Shown: positions 40,561-48,971 of the stretch, in pieces | Position numbering within the stretch: position 1 is the stretch's first letter | Layout of the letters: every line of letters begins with the position of its first letter | Assembly (NCBI RefSeq): GCF_023161965.1 | Contig: NZ_JALNTY010000001.1 | Coordinates: 942,513 to 1,006,512, forward strand | Length of the DNA stretch: 64,000 nt | Direction of reading: 5' to 3' | From: Anaerosoma tenue | GTDB lineage: Bacteria > Actinomycetota > Coriobacteriia > Anaerosomatales > Anaerosomataceae | The notes under the pieces: generated by a model | Seen by the model: only the letters and a program-made list of their open reading frames with translations | Databases searched by the model: none | What the model was told of the DNA's origin: nothing | Program-made: the position numbers and the translations under genes

Positions 40561-42417
40561 ATGGATGGCAACTGGGGTGTAGCGTTGATGGTGGACCTCG
40601 GCACGGGCGAGGTGTCGCGCCGTGAGCTGCCGGAACAGTGGTTCGACGAGTACATCGGCGGTGAAGGTGTGGCGATGCGCCTGTTCGCCGAGCTGGTCGA
40701 CTTCGATGACCTGCCTCTCGAACCCTCGCAGCCGCTGATAGCGGCGGCAGGACCCCTCAGCGGGACCGCCGCTCCTTCCTCGGGACGCACCTGCTTCGTC
40801 TTCCGCTCCCCCGCCTCCGGCGCGATCGGCGCGTCCAATGTGGGTGGCCATCTGTCGCCGGCGATCAAGAAGGCGGGGTACGACCTCATCGTGTTCACCG
40901 GGGCCGCCGACAACCCCGTCTACGTGGTGATCGATGACGACACCGTGGAGGTGCGGAACGCGATCGGCCTCTGGGGCAAGGGGGTGCAGGACACCGAGGC
41001 CGCGATACGCGAGGACCTCCACGGAAAGGGTTGGCAGCTCGCGGTGATCGGCCCCGCCGGCGAGAACGGTGTGATGTTCGCGTCGATCATGACGGACACC
41101 GAGCGGGCCGCCGGCAGGGGCGGAAGCGGAGCAGCCATGGGCGCCAAGGGGCTCAAGGCGTTCGCGGTACGTGGCACCAAACCGCTCCCGATAGCGGATC
41201 CGGATGCGCTGAAGGAGGCGTCGAAGAAGGCCCGCGAGGAGTTCCTCACCGAGGAGTTCGTGGCGGACGAGCTCAAACCGTACGGCACGCCGAGCTTCTA
41301 CGACTCGATCAGCGCGCTCGGCATCCTGCCCACGCAGAACTGGAGGCGGACGACCTTCCCGGAGTCGATCGAGACACTCGGCCATGAGGCGTACCACGCG
41401 AACCTCGACGTGAAGCCGTACGCCTGCTACGCGTGCCCTGTGGCCTGCGGACGCGTGACCACGATCAAGACCGGGCCGTATGCCGGTGAGACCGGCGGCG
41501 GACCCGAGTACGAGACGCTCGGAGCGTTCGGCGCCAAGTGCTTCTGCACCGACCTCAACGCGGTGGTGAAGGCGGGGCACCTCTGCAACGACCTGGGACT
41601 CGACACGATCGCGGCCGGACAGGTGATCGCGATCGCCATGGAGTGGTACGAGAAAGGCATCCTCGACACTGAGACCGCCGACGGGTTCGACCTTACCTGG
41701 GGCAACGGCGAGGTGTTCCCCGCGCTGCTCGAGAAGATCGCGCGCCGAGAAGGGCTGGGCAACCTGCTGGCCGACGGCTCGAGGCGCGCGGCCGCTGCCC
41801 TCGGCGGCGATGCGGGCGACTACACCTTCGAAGTGAAGGGCGTGGAGCTGGCGAGCTGCGGGGTGCGAGCGAGCAAGGGCGAGGGCGTCAGCCACGCGGT
41901 ATCGCCACGCGGCGCCGACCACCTGCGGCCGTACGCGTCGGTGGTGGATGCCTTCGGGTATCGCAACGAGGAGCTCGGCCTCACCTACGACGTCGACTTC
42001 CTGGATGACGGCAACCAGCAGTGGGTGAAGCCCTTCATGGAGTTCTCGATGGCCACCAACCTGCTCGGGGTGTGCCTCTTCTCGGTGATCACGCTCGCCG
42101 TGCAACCGTCCACGTGGGCGGCCACGCTCTCGGCGGCCACCGGTCGCGAATGGAGCGTGGAGAGCATGCTCAAGGCGGCCGAGCGGGTCATCAACCTCGA
42201 GCGGCTCGTGAACGCCCGCTTCGGGTTCACGCGCGCCGACGACACGCTGCCCAGGCGGATCACGAGCGAACCTGCTCCTGACGGACGTGGAGAGGGCCAG
42301 GTGGCCGATCTCCGCGTCTCGCTTGACAGCTTCTACGCGGCGATGGGCTGGGACCTCGAGAGTGGCGTCCCCACTCAGGAGACCATCGACCGGCTCGGGC
42401 TCGCCGGCGTGGTGTAA
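40561..42417 (+). CDS. Soluble aldehyde ferredoxin oxidoreductase, AOR-4
   Basis: 618 residues from the ATG at 40561 after GGAGGAGG. This is the usual length of cytoplasmic AORs. YIGGEGVAMRLFAEL, IAAAGPLSGTAAPSSGRT, SNVGGHLSPAIKKAGYD and GPAGENGVMFASIM are standard family blocks. Cys289, Cys292 and Cys296 (CYACPVAC) with a later Cys in LLGVCLFS bind the [4Fe-4S] cluster. It would oxidise aldehydes with soluble ferredoxin. No ferredoxin, cytochrome or moaD-type gene accompanies it, unlike AOR-1 to AOR-3. Clearly more distant from those three than they are from each other. Confidence 0.93.
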   Translation: MDGNWGVALMVDLGTGEVSRRELPEQWFDEYIGGEGVAMRLFAELVDFDDLPLEPSQPLIAAAGPLSGTAAPSSGRTCFVFRSPASGAIGASNVGGHLSPAIKKAGYDLIVFTGAADNPVYVVIDDDTVEVRNAIGLWGKGVQDTEAAIREDLHGKGWQLAVIGPAGENGVMFASIMTDTERAAGRGGSGAAMGAKGLKAFAVRGTKPLPIADPDALKEASKKAREEFLTEEFVADELKPYGTPSFYDSISALGILPTQNWRRTTFPESIETLGHEAYHANLDVKPYACYACPVACGRVTTIKTGPYAGETGGGPEYETLGAFGAKCFCTDLNAVVKAGHLCNDLGLDTIAAGQVIAIAMEWYEKGILDTETADGFDLTWGNGEVFPALLEKIARREGLGNLLADGSRRAAAALGGDAGDYTFEVKGVELASCGVRASKGEGVSHAVSPRGADHLRPYASVVDAFGYRNEELGLTYDVDFLDDGNQQWVKPFMEFSMATNLLGVCLFSVITLAVQPSTWAATLSAATGREWSVESMLKAAERVINLERLVNARFGFTRADDTLPRRITSEPAPDGRGEGQVADLRVSLDSFYAAMGWDLESGVPTQETIDRLGLAGVV

Positions 42418-42436
42418 GGCATGCGGCACAGCTTCG

Positions 42437-42465
42437 GGGCGTCTCGCGTTATGCGGGGCGCCCCG
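42437..42465 (+). terminator. Hairpin after AOR-4
   Basis: GGGGCG (42437-42442) pairs with CGCCCC (42460-42465) 20 bases after the stop. It is GC-rich, with no T-run. Confidence 0.4.
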
Positions 42466-42495
42466 TACGCGCGTGCGATGGGCCAAGGCGCCCGG

Positions 42496-43647
42496 TCAGC
42501 GCGAGAGCGCCGAGGTGGCCCCGCCGATCGGATCGGGCATGAAGATGGGCGAAGCCATATACCCGTCATCGGACGCGTAGACCAGCGTGAGGAACACCAT
42601 GCCGTTGCCGTCGGTGTCGGGTCCGATCACGCGGAATCGCACCGGCCATGCACCGCTCTGGCCGTCGGTGGGACCCACCGCGAGCACCTGGACCGTCGTG
42701 CCGGGCTGCATGCCGAGAAACGCCTCGGCGGTCTCACGGATCGCGATCTCCGCCGAGTACGGGTCCGGTGATCCGGGCCAGTAGGTGCCCGGGCCCGAGA
42801 ACAGGAACTTGATCCAGTCGCCCGCACCGCCCGCATCGGGGGCGCCTCCGTCTACGTCGGGGCCGCCATCGGGCACTACCCCGCCGTCCGCCGGAGTCTC
42901 ACCCGGCGTGCCGTCACCCGACACGGCGGCGTCGTCGGGAGGCGTCCAGCCGAGATGCTGTGCGATCGCGTCGTCGACCCAGTGGTTCCGGTAGGGGTCG
43001 GAGCCGGCTGCGGGCGTGTCTCCCGATGTCACGACATCCATAACGAGCTGCGTCGCGGCAGCGTCCACCTCGCCCGGATCGAGACCCGGATCGGCTCCGG
43101 ACACGGCAGCCCGTGCACCCTTGAGCTTCGCCTCCACGATCGCCTGTTCCACCGGGGTCGACAGGTCGCGAGGGACCTCCAGGCCGCGGAGCTGCGCCAG
43201 GAGCGGATCGGCGCCGGGATCCGTGATCCCCCACGAGCTCATAGCCGTGTCGCCGAGCTCCCAGCCGGTCTTCACGTCCCAGGCGAACTTGGCGGCCGTG
43301 ACCACCGCGCCACCCTGGATCGGTGTCAGGACCGCATCTCCCACGTTGTTGGTGACCGCCACGAGCAGATCCTTGTCGGCGGCGCCTGAGAGAGACCCGG
43401 CAACGGCATCCATCTTGTCGGCATGCGCACGCATAGCCTGGGCCTGCGCCGAGTCGTCCCCTGCCGTGCGCTGGCGGATGTCGGCGGCCACGCCCTGCAT
43501 GTGCCCGGTGGCTTCCTGGATGTCGCTGCGGTTCATCACCGCAGCCGTGGTGCTCGAACCGCCGACGATAACGGCCGTGGCAACGCTGGTGATGAGCAGG
43601 ATGGTCGTGATGGCGAACCCGTCGTCACGTGAGAGCGTGGTCCTCAC
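42496..43647 (-). CDS. Hypothetical exported/membrane-anchored protein with pilin-like N-terminus
   Basis: 383 residues from the GTG at 43647, which overlaps the upstream stop (GTGA) and has GGAGGT before it. SRDDGFAITTILLITSVATAVIVGG is a short charged leader ending Gly-Phe before a hydrophobic helix, similar to a prepilin cleavage site but lacking Glu5. A helical region follows (SDIQEATGHMQGVAADIRQR), then a Gly/Asp/Pro-rich linker (about residues 240-290) and a C-terminal mixed domain. No family is recognised. Last gene of a four-gene minus-strand cluster. Confidence 0.65.
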   Translation of the reverse strand: MRTTLSRDDGFAITTILLITSVATAVIVGGSSTTAAVMNRSDIQEATGHMQGVAADIRQRTAGDDSAQAQAMRAHADKMDAVAGSLSGAADKDLLVAVTNNVGDAVLTPIQGGAVVTAAKFAWDVKTGWELGDTAMSSWGITDPGADPLLAQLRGLEVPRDLSTPVEQAIVEAKLKGARAAVSGADPGLDPGEVDAAATQLVMDVVTSGDTPAAGSDPYRNHWVDDAIAQHLGWTPPDDAAVSGDGTPGETPADGGVVPDGGPDVDGGAPDAGGAGDWIKFLFSGPGTYWPGSPDPYSAEIAIRETAEAFLGMQPGTTVQVLAVGPTDGQSGAWPVRFRVIGPDTDGNGMVFLTLVYASDDGYMASPIFMPDPIGGATSALSR

Positions 43648-44441
43648 TCGGCCACCTCCGTCACCTGGATGGGCGCGGTTTCCGCGGCTACCAGCCCGCC
43701 GTCGGCGAACGTGCACGAGACGACCCCGCTCCACACCATCGTGCGCACGTCCTCATCAAGACCTGCATCGAGCGTGGCCTCGCCGCCCGGCGGATGTCCG
43801 AGCATCGCGGTCACGTCGCTGGCGCTCATCCCCTCGGCGAACGATACGGGCGACACTGCCGGATACGCGAAGGCGGCCCGGTCGAGCACGGCGATGTCAC
43901 GTGTGCCCACCACCGCGCCGTCGCGGAACAGGACCCGGACGCCCATGGTGTGGTAGTCCCACGCCTCCACCCGATGCGTCGAGGGGGCCTCACCGGTCCC
44001 GGCGCTCTCCACGTCCTCCCCGTGCACCACCGAGAACGTCTCGGGCAGCCCGAACTCCTCGGCCACACGCCGTTGATCGGAAGAGAGCGAGGCCGTCTGC
44101 ACACCGTCACCGCCAAGCAGCGAGAGCAGGCCGCAGGCGGCGGCGCATGCGAAGAGCACGCCCAGGCAGCCGAGAGCCCATGCCCGTCCGCGCCGGCGCG
44201 GGCGCTGCGGCGGGACCTGCTGGTGCTGCGCGGGCGCGGGAGAAGGGTACGCCCCCGGAGGCTGGGCGGAGGGTGCGCCAGGGGATTGTGCAGCGGGCGC
44301 TCCCGTGGGCTGGGCGGGAGGCGTGCCGGCGGCTGGCGCTGGCGGCTGCTCAGCCGCCTCGAACCGCTGACCGCACTGCGTGCAGAAGCTCTCCGTGCCA
44401 GCCCTCGGCGCGCCGCACGAGGTGCAGAACTGCTCGCCCAT
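43644..44441 (-). CDS. Zinc-ribbon, membrane-anchored protein A
   Basis: 265 residues. Two CxxC pairs at the N-terminus (FCTSCGAPR, SFCTQCGQRF) form a cytoplasmic zinc ribbon. A 55-residue Pro/Ala/Gln-rich linker and a basic patch (RPRRRGR) precede one membrane helix (ALGCLGVLFACAAACGLLSLL). The external domain has LPETFSVVHGEDV, STHRVEAWDYHTMGVRVLFRDG and FAEGMSASDVTAMLG. The same pattern recurs in the 45341-45988 protein, so they are paralogues. Function unknown. Confidence 0.7.
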   Translation of the reverse strand: MGEQFCTSCGAPRAGTESFCTQCGQRFEAAEQPPAPAAGTPPAQPTGAPAAQSPGAPSAQPPGAYPSPAPAQHQQVPPQRPRRRGRAWALGCLGVLFACAAACGLLSLLGGDGVQTASLSSDQRRVAEEFGLPETFSVVHGEDVESAGTGEAPSTHRVEAWDYHTMGVRVLFRDGAVVGTRDIAVLDRAAFAYPAVSPVSFAEGMSASDVTAMLGHPPGGEATLDAGLDEDVRTMVWSGVVSCTFADGGLVAAETAPIQVTEVAE

Positions 44442-44516
44442 AGGAGACTCCTCGATCGTGGGTCTGCTCAGAGCATAGCAAAGGGGACCGTTCCGAACGC
44501 GCCACCGGCACGAAGA

Positions 44517-45329
44517 CTACTGCCACCACTCCAGCCCGCCGCAGAACTCCAGGCTGTGGGTCTGGTCGCCGATGTCGGCGAAGGGCACCCCCGCGTAGAT
44601 GCCACCGCCGGGGCGGGGGTTGCTCATCATGCCGTAGACCGCTTTGCGTGCCTCTTCCTCCGAGGAGAACGCGCCGGTGAGCGGCACCTTCACGAGCGGC
44701 ACATCCGGGTCGATACCGCCGCCGGGGTATGTGTACGCCATCTCGTCGGCCTTGAACCGCTCCACGGTGGTGATGTAAATGGGCTCCCAGCCGAAGTCCT
44801 TGCAGTACCACGCGATGTAGTACGTCTCGCGCGCCTGCTCCACCGGGACGCTGCCGTCGGGCGAGACCGCGGCACCCACTCCCTGGTTGTTCAGCGTATC
44901 CGCCGCTTCGCCTGCGACCTCTCCGGCCGACTGCCCGCCCGCTCCCGCCGCCGCGTTCGCATCCGCTCCCACGTTGGCCTCCGCCCCCGCACCGGCGCCC
45001 TCATACTGCTCGATCGCCACCTGCGCGGCCGACATCGCATCGGTGAAACCGATCCCCACGGGGTTCACGGGTAGATCGGGAGACGCGATCGTCTGCGCGG
45101 CCATCGCAACCTTGGCGGTGCCCACCACCGCGTCGGTCATGCCCTCGGTCCGGGCCTTCTGTATCTCGTCCATGTCGGTGGACTCGTCGTGGAACCGATC
45201 CTCCACCGTCCGGGCGGCGCTCGCGTAGCGGCTCATGCCGCCGCCGGCCTGTATTGCGCCGAGCGCGAGCGCGGTAGCGGTGAGCGCAACCAGCATCACC
45301 TTGCCCGCTAGCACCACCAACGCAACCAT
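44517..45329 (-). CDS. Hypothetical membrane-anchored protein of the zinc-ribbon cluster
   Basis: 270 residues from the ATG at 45329 (GAGGGTG upstream). One N-terminal hydrophobic helix (MVALVVLAGKVMLVALTATALALGAIQAGGG) is a signal anchor. A helical stretch, an Ala/Gly-rich linker and a compact domain with YYIAWYCKDFGWEPIYITTVERF follow; two cysteines (WYCKD, EFCGG) could form a disulphide. No family is recognised. Helical segment DEIQKARTEGMTDAVVGTAKVA resembles that of the 42496 protein in style, not clearly in sequence. Confidence 0.6.
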   Translation of the reverse strand: MVALVVLAGKVMLVALTATALALGAIQAGGGMSRYASAARTVEDRFHDESTDMDEIQKARTEGMTDAVVGTAKVAMAAQTIASPDLPVNPVGIGFTDAMSAAQVAIEQYEGAGAGAEANVGADANAAAGAGGQSAGEVAGEAADTLNNQGVGAAVSPDGSVPVEQARETYYIAWYCKDFGWEPIYITTVERFKADEMAYTYPGGGIDPDVPLVKVPLTGAFSSEEEARKAVYGMMSNPRPGGGIYAGVPFADIGDQTHSLEFCGGLEWWQ

Positions 45330-45340
45330 GCCGCACCCTC

Positions 45341-45988
45341 TCAGTAGGTCTGGACGGTGTACACCCTGCCGTCGAGGTAGCCGATCAGCAGACGGCTCCC
45401 CTCGTATGCATACGCCTCGTAGCCGTCGAACACGGTGTCGACCTCGGCAAGCCCGATGCCCGACTCGCCGAGCAGGTCTTCCACATCGGATGCGCGCATC
45501 GCTCTCCCAAAACGCCAGGGAGCGCTCGATGTGCCGGCGATCGGCTCGGTGAAGGTCATCTCCTCCTCGGCCACCTGACGCCCGTCGATGAAGTACACGA
45601 TCGCGCCGGTCTCCGGGTAGAGCCATTCCTCCATGCGTACGTCGTCCTCGCCCGGGCCACTGGGACCGTCGGCCACCACGAACGCCGCCGGTGCGCCGTA
45701 CGAATCGATCACGACCTGCTGCTCAGCAGTGGGCACCGCGATCTCACCCCAGTTGGTGATGAAGCCATACGCGAACCCGCCGACCGTTGCGATCACGAGG
45801 GCAGCGGCCCAGATGCCGAGCCAGAGGCAACCGCGCTTCTTGCGGGGCCCGGGGACGGGCGCCTGCTCGGGACGCACGAGCGTGGCGCCACAGTGGTCGC
45901 AGTAGACCGGTCCGGGCGTGGGATGCCCGCACGTGGGACACCGCCACGTCTGTTGTGCTGCCGCAGGAGTCGGCACCTCTGGCGACAC
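45341..45988 (-). CDS. Zinc-ribbon, membrane-anchored protein B
   Basis: 215 residues from a GTG at 45988. WRCPTCGHPTPGPVYCDHCGATL is a CxxC...CxxC zinc ribbon. A basic patch (PRKKRG) and one membrane helix (LWLGIWAAALVIATVGGFAYGF) follow. The external domain (GAPAAFVVADG, RMEEWLYPETGAIVYFIDGRQ, FGRAMRASDVEDLLGES, LLIGYLDGRVYTVQTY) repeats the layout of protein A. First gene of the cluster. A sensory or envelope role is possible, not shown. Confidence 0.7.
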   Translation of the reverse strand: MSPEVPTPAAAQQTWRCPTCGHPTPGPVYCDHCGATLVRPEQAPVPGPRKKRGCLWLGIWAAALVIATVGGFAYGFITNWGEIAVPTAEQQVVIDSYGAPAAFVVADGPSGPGEDDVRMEEWLYPETGAIVYFIDGRQVAEEEMTFTEPIAGTSSAPWRFGRAMRASDVEDLLGESGIGLAEVDTVFDGYEAYAYEGSRLLIGYLDGRVYTVQTY

Positions 45989-46056
45989 CTCGTCACCCCC
46001 CCCTCATCCTGGTATACCCTTTGCGGCGCGTCGGCGCCAGGCGTTATCTCCGGCCG

Positions 46057-47400
46057 TTAACCGAGGCTCTCCCGCATCAGCGCCACCACGCGCTCGGCCG
46101 GGAAGGCCGAGGCCAGCGCACCGCACGCGGCGAACACGTAGTGGTGATCGATCGCCACCCGCGCGTCGGCGGGAGGGAGGAGACGCTCGCCCTCCGGGCC
46201 GCTCGCACGCACCGACGCCAGCATCGCCTCTCCGCCCGGAAGGCGCGTGAGCGCGCCTCCCGTGCCGATCACCAGGCGGCAGGCCGTGAGGTCGCGCCCG
46301 CGCGCCACCGTCTGACGGCCCCGCGGCGTATACAGGTGCGCCAGCCGTCCCGCATGCCGCTCCACGCCCGCGCGTGCGGCGGTCCGGGCCAGCAGCACGG
46401 CCGCTGCGGTCTCCTCGGGCGTGGTCGGGATCGCGGGAGGCAGCAGCGGCGGCCGGTCCTGCTCGGGGAGGAGCGCCGCCACATGTGCGGCGCTCACGTA
46501 CGTGCCGAGGTCGCCCTCCACCGTGCGCTTGGCGTGCGGCTGCGGGTCCGTGGCGATCGCCGCGATCTCGGCAGTGCCGTCGGTCACCGAGTGGACATCG
46601 GTGGTGGCGCCGCCCACGTCTACCACCACGAGGTCGCCCATCTCCTCGGCAAGAAGTTCCGCGGCTATCAGGACCGCGCCGGGCGTGGGCAGGATCCGCC
46701 CGCTCACGTACCCGGCGATGCGCTCCATCCCGGGCGCATGGGTGATGTGCTCCTCGAACGCATCGTGGATCGCATGCCGGGCCGGCACGATGTCGAGCTC
46801 GTCCACGCCGGGATACACGTTGCTGGTGACCCGCACCGGGAACCCCGCATCCTCGAGCACAGCTCTCGCCTCGCCGGCCACCGCCGAGTTGCCCCCGTAC
46901 ACCACGATCGGGCGCACCGACAGGCGCGAGAGCCGCGCCGCATTGTAGAGGACCACCTCCGAGTCGCCGCCCTCCACCCCGCCCGCGAGCAGGATGAGCC
47001 CGGGGCGCGCCGCCTCGATCAGCGTGAGGTCGTGGTCGCGGAGACGCCCCGCGGTGACCACCTCCACCACGCCGCCCGCACCGAGCGCCGCCTCACGCGC
47101 GGCCATCGCGGTCATCTGCTGCGTGAGCCCGTGCACGGTCATCCGCAGACCGCCCGCCGCCGACGAGGTCGCCAGCGTCACGCGCGGATCGAGCGGGCCG
47201 ACGGCCTCCTCGAGCGCGACGCGCGCCTCGTCCACACCGAGCGTGACGTCCCCGGTGGCCACGCTCGTGGGGGCCGAACCCTGTCCCACGAGCCGCGGTG
47301 GGCGGGTCGCATCCGCGTGGAGTCCGTCGAACGCCGAGAGAACGGTCGTGGTCGATCCGATCTCGGCCACGATCGCATCGACCGGCATGGCCTCGGCCAT
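46057..47400 (-). CDS. GlmL/MutL-family actin-like ATPase (glutamate/ornithine mutase accessory type)
   Basis: 447 residues from the ATG at 47400 after GAAGGGG. IVAEIGSTTTVLSAFD near the N-terminus and LVVVDVGGATTDVHSVT near residue 235 are the two phosphate-binding loops of the actin/Hsp70 fold, as in GlmL (MutL), the protein linked to B12-dependent glutamate and ornithine mutases. These are thought to reactivate or shield the corrinoid mutase. No mutase subunit genes are in the window, so the partner must be elsewhere. The racemase at 38920 would fit an ornithine pathway. Confidence 0.82.
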   Translation of the reverse strand: MAEAMPVDAIVAEIGSTTTVLSAFDGLHADATRPPRLVGQGSAPTSVATGDVTLGVDEARVALEEAVGPLDPRVTLATSSAAGGLRMTVHGLTQQMTAMAAREAALGAGGVVEVVTAGRLRDHDLTLIEAARPGLILLAGGVEGGDSEVVLYNAARLSRLSVRPIVVYGGNSAVAGEARAVLEDAGFPVRVTSNVYPGVDELDIVPARHAIHDAFEEHITHAPGMERIAGYVSGRILPTPGAVLIAAELLAEEMGDLVVVDVGGATTDVHSVTDGTAEIAAIATDPQPHAKRTVEGDLGTYVSAAHVAALLPEQDRPPLLPPAIPTTPEETAAAVLLARTAARAGVERHAGRLAHLYTPRGRQTVARGRDLTACRLVIGTGGALTRLPGGEAMLASVRASGPEGERLLPPADARVAIDHHYVFAACGALASAFPAERVVALMRESLG

Positions 47401-47545
47401 CGAGCACCCCTTCCATTGAGCGGACCGCGTGCGCACCTCACCCCAAGCATACGACTCCGCTGCACGAGTGTGTCCATCAGAACGCACACGCTCCACGACG
47501 CGCCAATCGGCTAGACTTGCTGTACCGGCCGAACAGGGAGGACCG

Positions 47546-48169
47546 ATGCGTACACGTACGATCGTCGCCGTCGTACTCGCACTGCTGCTTATGCTGGCGC
47601 TTCCGGGATGCGCATGCAGTCCCGATGAGCCCGGTACACCCACCGACACCGGCGCCGAGGCCCCCGCTCCTGAGCCGGACACCGAGCCCGATAACGAGCC
47701 CGAACTTCCGCCGCTCGAGAACGAAGAGCAGTACCTCGCCCTGCTCGGGATCGGCCTCGAACTCTACGGCCTCACGCCCGCCGACGGTGAGGTCGTCGTG
47801 CTGGAGAGCATGGAGGGATACGGTGCGCTCCAGTGGTCCTCCGGCGACCACGTCATCACGATCACCCTCCGCGACGTTGAGAACGACTGGCGGTGGGACT
47901 ACGTGGACGACACCGTGAGCGTGGAGGGCGCCACGCCCGACCCGATGACGGATGCCGAGCGCGCGAGCTTCCTCGAGCTCGCCGCGCGTATGGTGGAGGC
48001 CGTGGGAGGCGATGGCGCCACCGTGGTAGAGCAGTACACGTGGAAGGCCACCGACGGCATCAAGCAGGGCAACTACCTCTTCGGCTCCCTGGACGACGAG
48101 CGCGTGCTGCACATCGCCACCGACGGCGAAGGCCACCTCGGCTACTCGTACATGACGCACGAACTGTAG
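47546..48169 (+). CDS. Hypothetical lipoprotein
   Basis: 207 residues from the ATG at 47546 after GGGAGG. Lipobox LMLALPGC. A Pro/Glu/Asp-rich spacer of about 45 residues leads to a domain with LLGIGLELYGLTPADGEVV, WRWDYVDDTVSVEG and TWKATDGIKQGNYLFGSLDDERVLHI. No family is recognised. Divergent from the GlmL-like gene and convergent with an ABC transporter operon. Confidence 0.65.
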   Translation: MRTRTIVAVVLALLLMLALPGCACSPDEPGTPTDTGAEAPAPEPDTEPDNEPELPPLENEEQYLALLGIGLELYGLTPADGEVVVLESMEGYGALQWSSGDHVITITLRDVENDWRWDYVDDTVSVEGATPDPMTDAERASFLELAARMVEAVGGDGATVVEQYTWKATDGIKQGNYLFGSLDDERVLHIATDGEGHLGYSYMTHEL

Positions 48170-48218
48170 GAAGCGGTGCCGCGCGCCACGCGAAGCCCGG
48201 GCGGCCCGACCGGGTGCG

Positions 48219-48971
48219 CTAGAGCGGCACCACGAGGGGCACGTCGTCGACCGTGGTCACGCTCACGGGCACGCCGTACACGTGTGAGACGTTCTCCGAC
48301 GTGATGACCTCGCGCCCGCCGCACGCATGCACCCGACCATCGGCCAGCAGGCAGAAGGCGTCGGCGAAACGGAGCGCGAGGTTGAGGTCGTGCATCACCG
48401 CGATCACCGCCACGCCCTGCGCCGAGGTCACGCGCTTCACGGTTGCGAGCACGTCGAGCTGGTTGCGAAGATCCAGGCTCGAGGTGGGCTCGTCGAGCAG
48501 CAGGACGCGCGGCTCTTGCGCCAGCGCGCGCGCGATGACCGTCTTCTGCAGCTCCCCGCCGGAGAGCTCGTCGATCGGACGCATGGCGAGCTCTTCAAGC
48601 CCCAACTCGGCCAACACATGCTCCACCACGTGGTGGTCCTCGTGCGAGGCGCTCCACGTGATGTGCGGTGTCCGGCCCACGAGCACGGCGTCGTACACGG
48701 TCATGTGACTCGTCTCGGCCCGCTGGGGGACATGGCCGATGCAGCGCGCACGCTCGCTGCCACGAAGCGCGTGTACGTCGCGTCCGTCTAGATAGACCGC
48801 GCCCGCATGCGGGCGCACGATCCGCATGATGCATTTGAGCAGCGTGGACTTGCCGGCGCCGTTGTTGCCGAGCACCGCCAGGAACTCACCGGGATCCACC
48901 GACAGGTCGACGCCGTCGAGCACGGGAACGCTGCGGTAGGCGAACGTGACGCCATCGACACGAAGCATCAT
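48219..48971 (-). CDS. ABC transporter ATPase, FecE/BtuD type
   Basis: 250 residues. Walker A LGNNGAGKSTLL, signature LSGGELQKTVIARALAQ, Walker B VLLLDEPTSSLD and switch His in VMHDLNLA. The C-terminal VYGVPVSVTTVDDVPLVVPL is typical of the iron-siderophore/B12/heme importer ATPases. The start overlaps the permease stop (ATGA). Last gene of the importer operon. Confidence 0.93.
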   Translation of the reverse strand: MMLRVDGVTFAYRSVPVLDGVDLSVDPGEFLAVLGNNGAGKSTLLKCIMRIVRPHAGAVYLDGRDVHALRGSERARCIGHVPQRAETSHMTVYDAVLVGRTPHITWSASHEDHHVVEHVLAELGLEELAMRPIDELSGGELQKTVIARALAQEPRVLLLDEPTSSLDLRNQLDVLATVKRVTSAQGVAVIAVMHDLNLALRFADAFCLLADGRVHACGGREVITSENVSHVYGVPVSVTTVDDVPLVVPL

